Origin: Mycobacterium lentiflavum
GTDB lineage: Bacteria > Actinomycetota > Actinomycetes > Mycobacteriales > Mycobacteriaceae
Length of the DNA stretch: 64,000 bases
NCBI RefSeq assembly: GCF_022374895.2
Contig: NZ_CP092423.2
Coordinates: 3,472,001 to 3,536,000 of the forward strand
Direction of reading: 5' to 3'
The notes beneath the pieces were generated by a model. It did no database searches. It was not told the DNA's origin and saw only the letters and a program-made list of their open reading frames with translations. Below, piece by piece: positions 42,360 to 50,605 of this stretch. Every line of letters begins with the position of its first letter. The stretch's first letter is position 1. Position numbers and translations under genes: made by a program.

Positions 42360-42743
42360 AACACCGACCGGTCGTGACCGTTCCAGTGTCGTCTTGACCT
42401 CGAAAGCCATCTTCTTGCCCGCCACCCGACGGCGGTGCGTCATCTTCGCTAAGTTCAGTTTGGCCAGCTCGTGGGCCGCCACGCCAGTGGGTTCGGCGTG
42501 CACGAAGTAGTGCAGCACCACCCCGTCCAGCCCGTCCGGTACGGGCTCCAGCCACACCTCCATGGTGCCGGTCAGCGCCCCGGTGACCGCCCAGCGGATT
42601 CCTTTTTCGGCACGGTCCTCGACGACCTGCAGCCGCAGATCCGGCCACCACCGTCGCCAGCACGCCCGATCGCCGATCGCCGCGCCGACCAGTGCGCCGT
42701 CGGCGGCGACGTACGTCTGGTCCGCGATCTGGATGCTGTGCAT
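42345..42743 (-). CDS. SRPBCC-like conserved protein (Rv2186c homologue)
   Basis: A 132-residue protein starting MHSIQIADQTYVAADGALVG, with WRRWWPDLRLQVVEDRAEKG and MEVWLEPVPDGLDGVVLHYF, then a basic C-terminal helix LAKMTHRRRVAGKKMAFEVK. The strand order and Trp-rich helix suggest a START-like fold, like its downstream neighbour. Function is unknown. It heads the minus-strand cluster and is divergent from fadD15. Confidence 0.87.
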   Translation of the reverse strand: MHSIQIADQTYVAADGALVGAAIGDRACWRRWWPDLRLQVVEDRAEKGIRWAVTGALTGTMEVWLEPVPDGLDGVVLHYFVHAEPTGVAAHELAKLNLAKMTHRRRVAGKKMAFEVKTTLERSRPVGVSPVV

Positions 42744-42913
42744 GCTGTCAGCTTCACATATCGATATCCGCCGCACGCCGTCGAGGGCACGCCGCAACCG
42801 TACGCACCCGGCCGCGCCGCCCAACCGACTGCTTGGTTGCTGTGCGAATACCGCGATTAGTCTGAGTTACAGCAAGCCGGCCACCGGTCACCCGATCAAT
42901 CGGAGTCAAAAGA

Positions 42914-44716
42914 GTGCGTGAGTACAGCGTTCCTGCCCGCTTCTCCGTCGGCGAGCACGACAACATCGCGGCCATGGTCTTCGAGCACGAGCGCGACGAC
43001 CCCAGCTTTGTCATCTATCAACGTCAGGTCGATGGGGTGTGGACCGACGTCACGTGCGCCGAGGCCGCCCAGCAGATTCGTTCCGCGGCACTGGGACTGA
43101 TCTCGCTGGGCGTGCAAGCCGGCGACCGGGTGTCGATCTTCTCGGCTACCCGCTACGAGTGGGCGATCCTCGACCTGGCCATCCTGTCGATCGGCGCCGT
43201 CACCGTCCCGATCTACGAGACCTCCTCGGCCGAGCAGGTGCGCTGGGTGCTGAAGGACTCCGAAGCCGTGGTGGCGTTCGCCGAGACCGACGCGCACGCC
43301 GCGACGGTCACCGAGCTCACCGGCGAACTGCCCGCCCTGCGCCGGGTGCTGCACATCGACGGGTCGGGCCCCAAGGCGCTCGACCAGCTCGTCGAGGCCA
43401 GCGCGTCGGTCGACCCCGACGAACTGACCGCCCGGCAGGCGGCGTTGCGCTCGGAGCATCCCGCGACACTGATCTATACGTCGGGGACCACCGGACGTCC
43501 CAAAGGGTGCCAGCTCACGCATTCCAACCTGCTCTACGAAACCCGGGGTGCCAAGGAGTGCCTGCCGACCCTGCTGCACGAGGGGCAACGGCTGCTGATC
43601 TTCCTGCCGCTGGCCCATGTGCTGGCCCGGGCGCTGACGCTGTCCGCGTTCGCCAACAAGGTGACTTGCGGGTTCACCGCCGACATCAAGAACCTGCTGC
43701 CGATGTTTGCGGTGTTCAAGCCGACCGTGGTGGTGTCGGTGCCGCGGGTGTTCGAGAAGGTGTACAACACGGCCGAGCAAAACGCCGCCAACGACGGCAA
43801 GGGGCCGATCTTCGCCCGCGCCGTGCAAACCGCGGTCGACTGGAGCGAGGCGCAGGACACTGGCGGGCCCGGGCTGCTGCTGCGCGCCAAGCACGCGCTG
43901 TTCGACCGGCTGGTCTACTACAAGCTGCGCGCTGCGCTGGGCGGCGACTGCCACGCGTCGGTGTCCGGCGGCGCACCGCTGGGTGCCCGGCTGGGGCACT
44001 TCTACCGGGGCGTGGGCCTGACCATCCACGAGGGCTACGGCCTGACCGAGACCAGCTCGGCGATCACGGTCAACCAGGTGGGCAGGGTCAAGGTCGGGAC
44101 CGTCGGAACGTTGTTGCCGGGCAACAGCATGCGCATCGCCGACGACGGCGAGCTGTTGGTGCGCGGCGGCGTGGTGTTCAGCGGCTACTGGCGCAACGAG
44201 CAGGCCACCGCCGAGGCGTTCGCCGACGGCTGGTTCAAGACCGGCGACCTCGGCGCGCTCGACGAGGACGGTTTCCTGAAGATCACCGGCCGTAAGAAGG
44301 AGATCATCGTCACCGCCGGCGGCAAGAACGTCGCCCCCGCGGTGCTGGAAGACCAACTGCGTGCACACCCGTTGATCAGCCAGGCGATGGTGGTCGGGGA
44401 CGCCAAACCCTTTGTCGCAGCACTGATCACGATTGACCCCGAGGCCTTCGACGGCTGGAAGCAGCGCAACGGCAAGGGCGAGGGACCGTCCGTCGGCGAT
44501 CTGGCCACCGATCCCGACCTGGTTGCCGAGATCGACGCCGCGGTCAAGCAGGCCAACCTGTCGGTGTCGCATGCCGAGTCGATCCGCAAGTTCCGCATCC
44601 TGCCGGTCGACTTCACCGAGGACACCGGCGAGCTGACCCCGACGATGAAGCTCAAGCGCAAAGTCGTGGCCGAGAAGTTCGCCTCCGATATCGAGGCGCT
44701 CTACCAGAAGGACTAG
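42914..44716 (+). CDS. fadD15: Long-chain fatty-acid--CoA ligase FadD15
   Basis: A 600-residue adenylate-forming enzyme that activates fatty acids to acyl-CoA. Motifs are the AMP-binding loop LIYTSGTTGRPKGCQLTHS, IFLPLAHVLARAL, the EGYGLTETSS motif, WFKTGDLG and the hinge GRKKEIIVTAGGKNVAP, with the C-terminal catalytic Lys in PTMKLKRKVV. Length and sequence match Rv2187. GTG 42914 is the start, giving MREYSVPARFSVGEHDN. It converges on pimB with only six bases between stops. Confidence 0.95.
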   Translation: MREYSVPARFSVGEHDNIAAMVFEHERDDPSFVIYQRQVDGVWTDVTCAEAAQQIRSAALGLISLGVQAGDRVSIFSATRYEWAILDLAILSIGAVTVPIYETSSAEQVRWVLKDSEAVVAFAETDAHAATVTELTGELPALRRVLHIDGSGPKALDQLVEASASVDPDELTARQAALRSEHPATLIYTSGTTGRPKGCQLTHSNLLYETRGAKECLPTLLHEGQRLLIFLPLAHVLARALTLSAFANKVTCGFTADIKNLLPMFAVFKPTVVVSVPRVFEKVYNTAEQNAANDGKGPIFARAVQTAVDWSEAQDTGGPGLLLRAKHALFDRLVYYKLRAALGGDCHASVSGGAPLGARLGHFYRGVGLTIHEGYGLTETSSAITVNQVGRVKVGTVGTLLPGNSMRIADDGELLVRGGVVFSGYWRNEQATAEAFADGWFKTGDLGALDEDGFLKITGRKKEIIVTAGGKNVAPAVLEDQLRAHPLISQAMVVGDAKPFVAALITIDPEAFDGWKQRNGKGEGPSVGDLATDPDLVAEIDAAVKQANLSVSHAESIRKFRILPVDFTEDTGELTPTMKLKRKVVAEKFASDIEALYQKD

Positions 44717-44722
44717 CGGCCC

Positions 44723-45883
44723 TCAGGCCAGCGTGGCCGGCGAGGGCTGACCGCGCAGCAGGTCGGCCAGCCGGGCGGCCAGCGTGTCCCAGCGCCAGTG
44801 CGAGGTCACCCAATCGCGTCCGGCGGCGCCCATCATGGCGGCCCGGTCCGGGTCGGCCAGCAATGCGGTGACGGCGTCGCCGATGTTGCGCACCGAGTTG
44901 CCGTCGACGACCAGTCCAGTCTTATTGTGCTGCACGGCTTCTGGAGCTCCTCCTGAATCGCCGGCGATGACCGGGACGCCGGTCGCCGAGGCCTCCAGGA
45001 AAACGATGCCCAGGCCCTCGACGTCCATGCCCGCGCCGCGCGTGCGGCACGGCATCGCGAACACGTCGGCCAGTGCGTAGTGGGCGGGCAGTTCGGCCGA
45101 CGGCACCGCACCGGTGAACGTCACGTGATCGGCCACGCCGCAGTCGGAGGCCAGCTTGCGCAGCGGATCGAGGTACGGGCCGCTGCCGACGATCACCAGG
45201 GCGGCGCCGTCGACGCGTTGCCGGATCGACGGCAACGCCTTGATCAGCATGTCCTGGCCCTTGCGCGGCACCAGTCGGGACAGGCACACGACGGTGGGCC
45301 GCTCCCCCAGCCCGTAACGGTTGCGCAGCTCGGTGCGGCCGGCCGGGTCGGGCCGGAACCGGTCGGTGTCGACTCCCGACGGCAGGTACTCCAGCGAGGC
45401 CGTGGGCCCGAACGCCGTCGCGAACCGGGACCGCGTGTAGCGGCTGACGAAGGTCACCACGTCGGTGTCGTTGCCGATGCGACGCAGCACCGACCGCGCC
45501 ACCGGCAGCATCGACCAGCCGACCTCATGACCGTGCGTGCTGGCCAGCACCCGGGTTGCCCCGGCCTGCCGGGCCCGCGCCGCCAGCAGCGCCAGCGGTG
45601 CGGCCGCGCCGAACCACACGGTTTCGATGCCGTGGTCGCCGATCAGCCGGCGCATCCGGGCATCGACCGCCGGCCCCGGCAGCATCAGCGTCCCCGGATG
45701 GCGCACCACCCGGTAACCGGCCGCTTCGGCGTCGAAGGCATCCGCACCCTTCCATTGCGGCGCGTACACCAGCACCGCATGCGACCCGGTGCTCACCAGC
45801 CGACCGACGAATTCGCGCAGGTAGGACTGGATGCCGCCACGCCGCGGCGGAAAGTCGTTGGTTACCAGCAGGACCCGGCTCAC
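44723..45883 (-). CDS. pimB: Phosphatidylinositol mannosyltransferase PimB'
   Basis: A 386-residue GT4 enzyme adding the second mannose in phosphatidylinositol mannoside synthesis, using GDP-mannose on the cytoplasmic face. The N-terminal domain starts VLLVTNDFPPRRGGIQSYLREF in two parts VLLVTNDFPPRRGG and IQSYLREF; the C-terminal domain has VVCLSRLVPRKGQDMLIKA and the EX7E site GMDVEGLGIVFLEASATGVP. This corresponds to Rv2188c. It acts upstream of MptA and Rv2181 made elsewhere in the window. GTG 45883 is the start. Confidence 0.95.
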   Translation of the reverse strand: MSRVLLVTNDFPPRRGGIQSYLREFVGRLVSTGSHAVLVYAPQWKGADAFDAEAAGYRVVRHPGTLMLPGPAVDARMRRLIGDHGIETVWFGAAAPLALLAARARQAGATRVLASTHGHEVGWSMLPVARSVLRRIGNDTDVVTFVSRYTRSRFATAFGPTASLEYLPSGVDTDRFRPDPAGRTELRNRYGLGERPTVVCLSRLVPRKGQDMLIKALPSIRQRVDGAALVIVGSGPYLDPLRKLASDCGVADHVTFTGAVPSAELPAHYALADVFAMPCRTRGAGMDVEGLGIVFLEASATGVPVIAGDSGGAPEAVQHNKTGLVVDGNSVRNIGDAVTALLADPDRAAMMGAAGRDWVTSHWRWDTLAARLADLLRGQPSPATLA

Positions 45884-45916
45884 TTGCGTCAGGCTAGCCT
45901 GACGATGCAGAGCGGG

Positions 45917-45990
45917 CTGGGGGCACCGCCCGCTTGCGCGGTCTGAGGTGGGGGCACCCCCAACCGCGCTGGGGAAACCGCCCGCTCGCG
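45917..45990. repeat. GC-rich palindromic intergenic repeat
   Basis: A 22-base element CTGGGGGCACCGCCCGCTTGCG (45917-45938) is repeated at 45969-45990 with three changes. Between and across them lies a stem: GCGCGGT (45936) with ACCGCGC (45963), enclosing TGGGGG-CA-CCCCCA. It sits in the 135-bp gap between pimB and the Rv2189c homologue, and may end the upstream transcript. Such short GC-rich dyads recur in mycobacterial genomes. Confidence 0.7.
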
Positions 45991-46018
45991 GGGAACGACG
46001 CGGGGGCAGGTCAAGCCA

Positions 46019-46954
46019 TCAGGCCCCGCCGACCATCCATTGCTGCCAGCGCGTCAGCAGGCCGGCCGGGTCGATGTCCAATACGTCGCGGCCGGCCTGG
46101 TACGGGTCGGCGTGGGTGCCGCCGCAGACGGCGAGATAGTAGGCGCGCAGCTTCGGCACCCCGAAGGTATCGGCGACGAAGCGGGCGAACCACCAGGCGC
46201 GATCGTAGGCCAGCGAGCGCTGCGGCCCCGGGGTGTCCAGGTCGAAGTCCGACGGTAACGACACGGGCCGCGAGCGCTCCTCGGCTGGGACCGGGGCACT
46301 GGGCCGGGCGACGAAGTCGGCGACGCCTTCGGCCAGCCATTGCGGCGCGTCGATCGCGGTGTCGGCGCGCGACGCATAGTGAAAAAGCTCGTGGGTCAAC
46401 ACAATTCGCAACGCCGAATCGCTCATGGTCGCCGCGCCCGGGGCGAACACGATCCGCTGGCCGACGACCACGCGATGCGCCGGATCGATGTGATCGGCGA
46501 CGGTGATCGCCGCGATGTCCGCCCACTGCGACGGCGCTCCGCCCCCGGCGGCGGTACGAAATTCGTCGTCGGATCCGGCGACGACCACCGAGATGTCACG
46601 CGACCAATCCACGCCCCAGAAGGCCTCGACCTTGTCGATCGCGGTGCGCAGCTGCGCTGCGATCCGGGCCAGTAGCCGGTCGGCGGTCGCACCGCCCAGG
46701 CCAATCAGGCGGACCTGGCGGTCACCGACGATCAGGGGCACCCGCCCGGCGATCGGCTGGCTGGGCGGGGGCGCAACCAGCTGTGCGGGTCTTATCCGGC
46801 CCGCGCGGGCGTCCAGCGGCACGGCGGCCGCCACCACGATCTCGACGACAAAAACCCAGGCCAGCAGGACCGGAAGCCACCGGCGCCGCCGACGGGATGG
46901 TCCCCGCGCGGGACGATCAGTAACGGCGGGCGTCGTGGATCGGGCCCGCGGCAT
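46019..46954 (-). CDS. Membrane-anchored metalloprotease-like protein (Rv2189c homologue)
   Basis: A 311-residue protein with an Arg-rich N-terminus (RRRRRW), one signal-anchor helix (LPVLLAWVFVVEIVVAAAV) and an exported domain. It contains the zinc-peptidase signature HELFH in RIVLTHELFHYASRADT, followed by WLAEGVADFVARP with a candidate third ligand Glu, as in peptidase MA-like gluzincins. This protease call is my inference from the motif. ATG 46954 overlaps the end of ripC by 38 bases; no later start keeps the anchor helix. Coupling with ripC suggests a cell-surface role. Confidence 0.82.
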   Translation of the reverse strand: MPRARSTTPAVTDRPARGPSRRRRRWLPVLLAWVFVVEIVVAAAVPLDARAGRIRPAQLVAPPPSQPIAGRVPLIVGDRQVRLIGLGGATADRLLARIAAQLRTAIDKVEAFWGVDWSRDISVVVAGSDDEFRTAAGGGAPSQWADIAAITVADHIDPAHRVVVGQRIVFAPGAATMSDSALRIVLTHELFHYASRADTAIDAPQWLAEGVADFVARPSAPVPAEERSRPVSLPSDFDLDTPGPQRSLAYDRAWWFARFVADTFGVPKLRAYYLAVCGGTHADPYQAGRDVLDIDPAGLLTRWQQWMVGGA

Positions 46955-48095
46955 TCATCGGCACCACCCGCACCGGCACGCCGTACGTGGAGGAATGGAT
47001 CACCATGCCGTCACCGACGTAGATGCCGCTATGCGACGCGTCGGAATAGAAAGTCACCACATCGCCGGGCTGCAGGTCGGACAGCGCCACCGGCTGACCG
47101 CCGTTGGCCTGGGCCTGGCTGGAGTGCGGCAACGAGACGCCGGCCTGCTGGAAGGCCCACATCACCAATCCCGAGCAGTCGAATCCGCCGGGTGCGGCAC
47201 CACCCCACGAGTACGGCGTTCCGACCTGGGTCAGGGCGGCCTGAACGACGTTGGCGCGGTCACCGCCGGGGCCACCGGGGCCGCCCGGAACCATTCCCGG
47301 CATCGGCATGCCCGGCAGCATTCCACCCGGAGGCGGCGCGTCACCCGGGGGGAACGCGCCGGGTACCGGCGGGGCACCGGGCGCAAACGCGTCCGGCTCG
47401 GGCGCGCCAGGAGCCGGAGCCGCGGCGGGCAACTGCCCGGGGTCGGCCAGCGCGGTGCGCTGCTGCGGCGTCAGAGATACGTACTGCGATTTCACGACGG
47501 CGATCTGTACCTGCAGCTGGCTCTGCTTGGACTGCAGACTGGCTCGCACCGCGGCGGCCTGCTCGGCCGCGCTCTTGGCGTCGGCGGCGGACTTGGCCGA
47601 AGCCTGCTCGGCCCTGGCGGCCTGCTCACCCGCAAGGCGGAAACTTGCCATCTGCGTTGCCATTTGGGTCGCCATCACCCGCTGGACGGCCAACTTGTCG
47701 ATCAGCCCCTGCGGCGATTGCGCGGTCAGCATCGCCTCCATGCCGTCGACGCGGCCACCCATGTAGGTCGCGGCGGCCAGCTTGTTGACGGCGCTCTGGA
47801 AGCTGGCCAGCCGGGCCCTCGCCCCATCCACCGCGGCCTGGTCATCAGCGTGCTTCTTCTCCGCGGCCTGCTGGGCGGCGACCTTCTCGTTGAGGTCGAG
47901 CTGCGCGCTGTGCATGGCCTCGGTGGTCTGCTCCGCCTGCCGCGACAGTTCACTCAGCTTTGCCAGGGCGTCGTCGGCCGGATCGGCCGAAACATTGGCG
48001 ACACAGACACCCGATAAGACCGTGAGGGCTGCCAGCATCCCGATGACTGACCGCGTGAAGACACTCGAGATCACATGCACGGAGCCGAAACTCAA
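46917..48095 (-). CDS. ripC: NlpC/P60 peptidoglycan endopeptidase RipC
   Basis: A 392-residue secreted hydrolase. It has a signal peptide (SVIGMLAALTVLSGVCVANV, cleavage after VSA), a long coiled coil (about 40-205), a Pro/Gly-rich linker with PGMPMPGMVPGGPGGPGG, and a C-terminal NlpC/P60 domain (about 278-392) with catalytic Cys in GGFDCSGLVMWAF and His in SHSGIYVG. RipC cuts peptide stems; in M. tuberculosis its coiled coil is released from inhibition by FtsX. The TTG 48095 start follows AAGGAAG. This corresponds to Rv2190c. Confidence 0.94.
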   Translation of the reverse strand: MSFGSVHVISSVFTRSVIGMLAALTVLSGVCVANVSADPADDALAKLSELSRQAEQTTEAMHSAQLDLNEKVAAQQAAEKKHADDQAAVDGARARLASFQSAVNKLAAATYMGGRVDGMEAMLTAQSPQGLIDKLAVQRVMATQMATQMASFRLAGEQAARAEQASAKSAADAKSAAEQAAAVRASLQSKQSQLQVQIAVVKSQYVSLTPQQRTALADPGQLPAAAPAPGAPEPDAFAPGAPPVPGAFPPGDAPPPGGMLPGMPMPGMVPGGPGGPGGDRANVVQAALTQVGTPYSWGGAAPGGFDCSGLVMWAFQQAGVSLPHSSQAQANGGQPVALSDLQPGDVVTFYSDASHSGIYVGDGMVIHSSTYGVPVRVVPMNAAGPIHDARRY

Positions 48096-48280
48096 AGTAT
48101 TGCTTCCTTAAACTGCCATCGACGTTCGAGGTCGAGCTGGGTTTAGGTCTCAGACAGGTTACGAAACGATAAAGGCGTTTGTCCAAACAAGATCGTTAAG
48201 AAAATGGAAAGATTTCTGTCATAACTATGTGAACGAGACGGGGCGGGCGGGGCGGCCAGGGGTTTTGGCACCCAGAGCCA

Positions 48281-48535
48281 TTAGGCGACACCGGACCCGC
48301 GGTTTCGATGAATCGGTACCAAACGCAACCGCGGTGCCATCCCCACCTCCGCGAGCACTTCGAGTGCGGCCCGCTCGTCCTCCAACAAAGTTTCCGGTAC
48401 CCCGAGTAGCACGCTGACCACGCAATCCCGGCATCCCGGGCCGCGCGCAGCGCAGTCGTCGCAGTCGATCACCACCGGTGCACCCGGTCCCGACGCGGCG
48501 ACACCTTTGCTGTCGGTTGGTCTGCTGTGGGCCAT
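48281..48535 (-). CDS. Small Cys-rich conserved actinobacterial protein
   Basis: An 84-residue gene upstream of ripC on the same strand. After a variable start (MAHSRPTDSKGVAAS) it has VVIDCDDCAARGPGCRDCVV, with Cys25-x2-Cys28 and Cys35-x2-Cys38, a possible zinc or Fe-S site, then SVLLGVPETLLEDERAALEV and a basic end. I recall similar short proteins in many actinobacteria, without known function. ATG 48535 has AGAGGA upstream. It is easily missed because the same frame stays open antisense to the neighbouring nuclease gene. Confidence 0.75.
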   Translation of the reverse strand: MAHSRPTDSKGVAASGPGAPVVIDCDDCAARGPGCRDCVVSVLLGVPETLLEDERAALEVLAEVGMAPRLRLVPIHRNRGSGVA

Positions 48536-48622
48536 CGGAATCGGTCCTCTCATCCGGCTTGTCGTGCTCGACCCGAACGCTAACGGCGGGCACCGACATC
48601 TTTCGGCGCGCGCGACCCCGGC

Positions 48623-50605
48623 GTGGGAGCGCCGCCAGTGTCGGTCCCGATGCTTAACGTCACGCCCATGGGTGTGACTGGTGGGACTCAACTGAGTTTT
48701 GCCGACGTGGAAATGGACCGGAAATCCAGCGGGGACACCAACTGGACGACCACCGACGAAACCCCGCTGCGCGAGACCACCTTCGTCATCGTCGACCTGG
48801 AGACGACCGGCGGACGCAGCCGGGCAAAAGACGGGGCGGCTGCCGACGCCATCACCGAGATCGGGGCGGTCAAGGTCCGCGGCGGCGTCGTGCTCGGCGA
48901 GTTCGGCACCCTGGTGGACCCGCAGCGCAGCATCCCGCCCCAGATCGTGCAGCTCACCGGCATTACGACGGCGATGGTGTGTGATGCCCCGACCATCGAC
49001 GCGGTGCTGCCGATGTTCTTGGAGTTCGCTGGCTTGGACCAGGCAGCGGTGCTGGTCGCCCACAACGCGGGGTTCGATATCGGGTTTCTGCGCGCGGCCG
49101 CCGAACGCTGCGAAATCCGTTGGCCCCGAACGCAAGTGCTGTGCACAGTGCGACTGGCCCGCCGGGTGCTGAGTCGCGAGGAAGCGCCCAGCGTGCGACT
49201 GGCCGCCCTGGCGCGGCTGTTCGCCCATCGGGTTGGGGGCGCCGCCCAGCCCACCCACCGGGCGCTGGACGACGCCCGCGCCACCGTCGACGTCCTGCAC
49301 GCGCTGATCGAGCGGGTCGGCAACCAGGGCGTGCACACCTACGCCGACCTGCGCGCGTATCTGCCCAACGTGACACCGACCCAGCGCCGCAAGCGCGTGC
49401 TCGCCGAGAACCTCCCGCCCCGGCCCGGGGTGTACCTGTTCCGGGGCCCGTCGGGCGAGGTGCTCTACGTCGGCACCGCCGTCGACCTGCGCCGCCGGGT
49501 CAGCCAGTACTTCACCGGCGCCGACCCCCGGGGCCGGATCAAGGAGATGGTGACGCTGGCCGGCTCCGTCGACCACGTCGAGTGCGCCCACGCCCTGGAG
49601 GCCGGGGTTCGGGAGCTGCGGATGCTGGCCGCACACGCGCCGCCGTACAACCGCCGCTCGCGGTTCCCGCAGCGGTGGTGGTGGGTGGCGCTGAGCGACG
49701 AGGCGTTCCCGCGGCTGTCGGTGGTGCGGGCCCCGCGACACGATCGCGCCGTCGGGCCGTTTCGGTCCCGCACCGACGCCGCCGACACCGCCCGGCTGCT
49801 GGCGAGGTTCACCGGAATCCGCACCTGCACAACGAGACTCGGCCGATCTGCCCGCCATGGACCGGCCTGCCCCGAAGCCGAAGTGTCACCCTGTCCGGCC
49901 GCGCGCGACCTGAGCGCCACGCAGTACGCCGAGGCCACCCAGCGCGCGGCGGCCCTGATCGACGGCGCGGACAACTGCGCGCTGGGCGCGGCCGTCGATC
50001 AGGTCGGCGCGCTGGCCACCCGTCGGCACTTCGAGAGCGCGGCGCGACTGCGCGACCGCACCGCCACCGCCGTCGAGGTGCTGTGGCGGGGCCAGCGGCT
50101 GCGGGCGCTGGCCGCGCTGCCCGAGCTGATCGCCGCTGCCCCGGACGGCAGTGGGGGCTATCACCTCGCCGTGATCCGCTACGGCCAGCTCGCCGCGGCC
50201 GGCACCGCCCGGCGCGGAGTGCCGCCGATGCCGGTGATCGACGCCATTGTGGCTGGGGCTCAAACGATTTTGCCGGCCGCGGCCCCGCTGGGCGGTGCAC
50301 TGGTCGAAGAGACGGCGCTGATCGCACGCTGGCTACTCGCCCCGGGAGTGCGCATCGTGCGGGTCGCCGACGACATCGGCTGGGCCTCGCCGCTGCACGC
50401 GGCCGGCGCTTGGGCGGGGTGGGCCGCGGCGGCGCGCTCGGCGCGGCTGGCGGGCGAACAAGCGGCGCGAGAGCTGGACTCAGGCCTGCTGGCTGAACCG
50501 CACCCAACGCGCCAGCAGCTGTTCGGCCGCCCCGGAGTCGATGGCCGCGCCGGCGCGCTGCAGGCCGTCCTCCCACGCCGGCAACCATTCGGCGCGGCTG
50601 GATAG
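48623..50605 (+). CDS. DEDDh exonuclease / GIY-YIG (UvrC-like) fusion nuclease
   Basis: A 660-residue fusion (Rv2191 type). Residues about 50-225 are a DnaQ-like exonuclease: VIVDLETTGG, LVAHNAGFDIGFL and HRALDDARATVDVL. Residues about 262-345 form a GIY-YIG nuclease, PGVYLFRGPSGEVLYVGTAV then DLRRRVSQYF, followed by a UvrB-binding-like helix FESAARLRDRT. Such Cho/DnaQ fusions probably act in nucleotide excision repair. The start may be GTG 48623, ATG 48650 or ATG 48668. The last 126 bases are antisense to the end of trpD, so its C-terminal 40 residues are constrained by two genes. Confidence 0.88.
   Translation: MGAPPVSVPMLNVTPMGVTGGTQLSFADVEMDRKSSGDTNWTTTDETPLRETTFVIVDLETTGGRSRAKDGAAADAITEIGAVKVRGGVVLGEFGTLVDPQRSIPPQIVQLTGITTAMVCDAPTIDAVLPMFLEFAGLDQAAVLVAHNAGFDIGFLRAAAERCEIRWPRTQVLCTVRLARRVLSREEAPSVRLAALARLFAHRVGGAAQPTHRALDDARATVDVLHALIERVGNQGVHTYADLRAYLPNVTPTQRRKRVLAENLPPRPGVYLFRGPSGEVLYVGTAVDLRRRVSQYFTGADPRGRIKEMVTLAGSVDHVECAHALEAGVRELRMLAAHAPPYNRRSRFPQRWWWVALSDEAFPRLSVVRAPRHDRAVGPFRSRTDAADTARLLARFTGIRTCTTRLGRSARHGPACPEAEVSPCPAARDLSATQYAEATQRAAALIDGADNCALGAAVDQVGALATRRHFESAARLRDRTATAVEVLWRGQRLRALAALPELIAAAPDGSGGYHLAVIRYGQLAAAGTARRGVPPMPVIDAIVAGAQTILPAAAPLGGALVEETALIARWLLAPGVRIVRVADDIGWASPLHAAGAWAGWAAAARSARLAGEQAARELDSGLLAEPHPTRQQLFGRPGVDGRAGALQAVLPRRQPFGAAG

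Noticed and set aside
48096..48280. Possible c-di-AMP riboswitch before ripC
   Set aside because: Such riboswitches precede some wall-hydrolase genes in actinobacteria, but I could not find the conserved core motifs here.
48536..49858. Upstream part of a 525-codon minus-strand frame over the fusion nuclease
   Set aside because: Shadow of the plus-strand nuclease gene; only its last 84 codons (48281-48535) look like a real protein.
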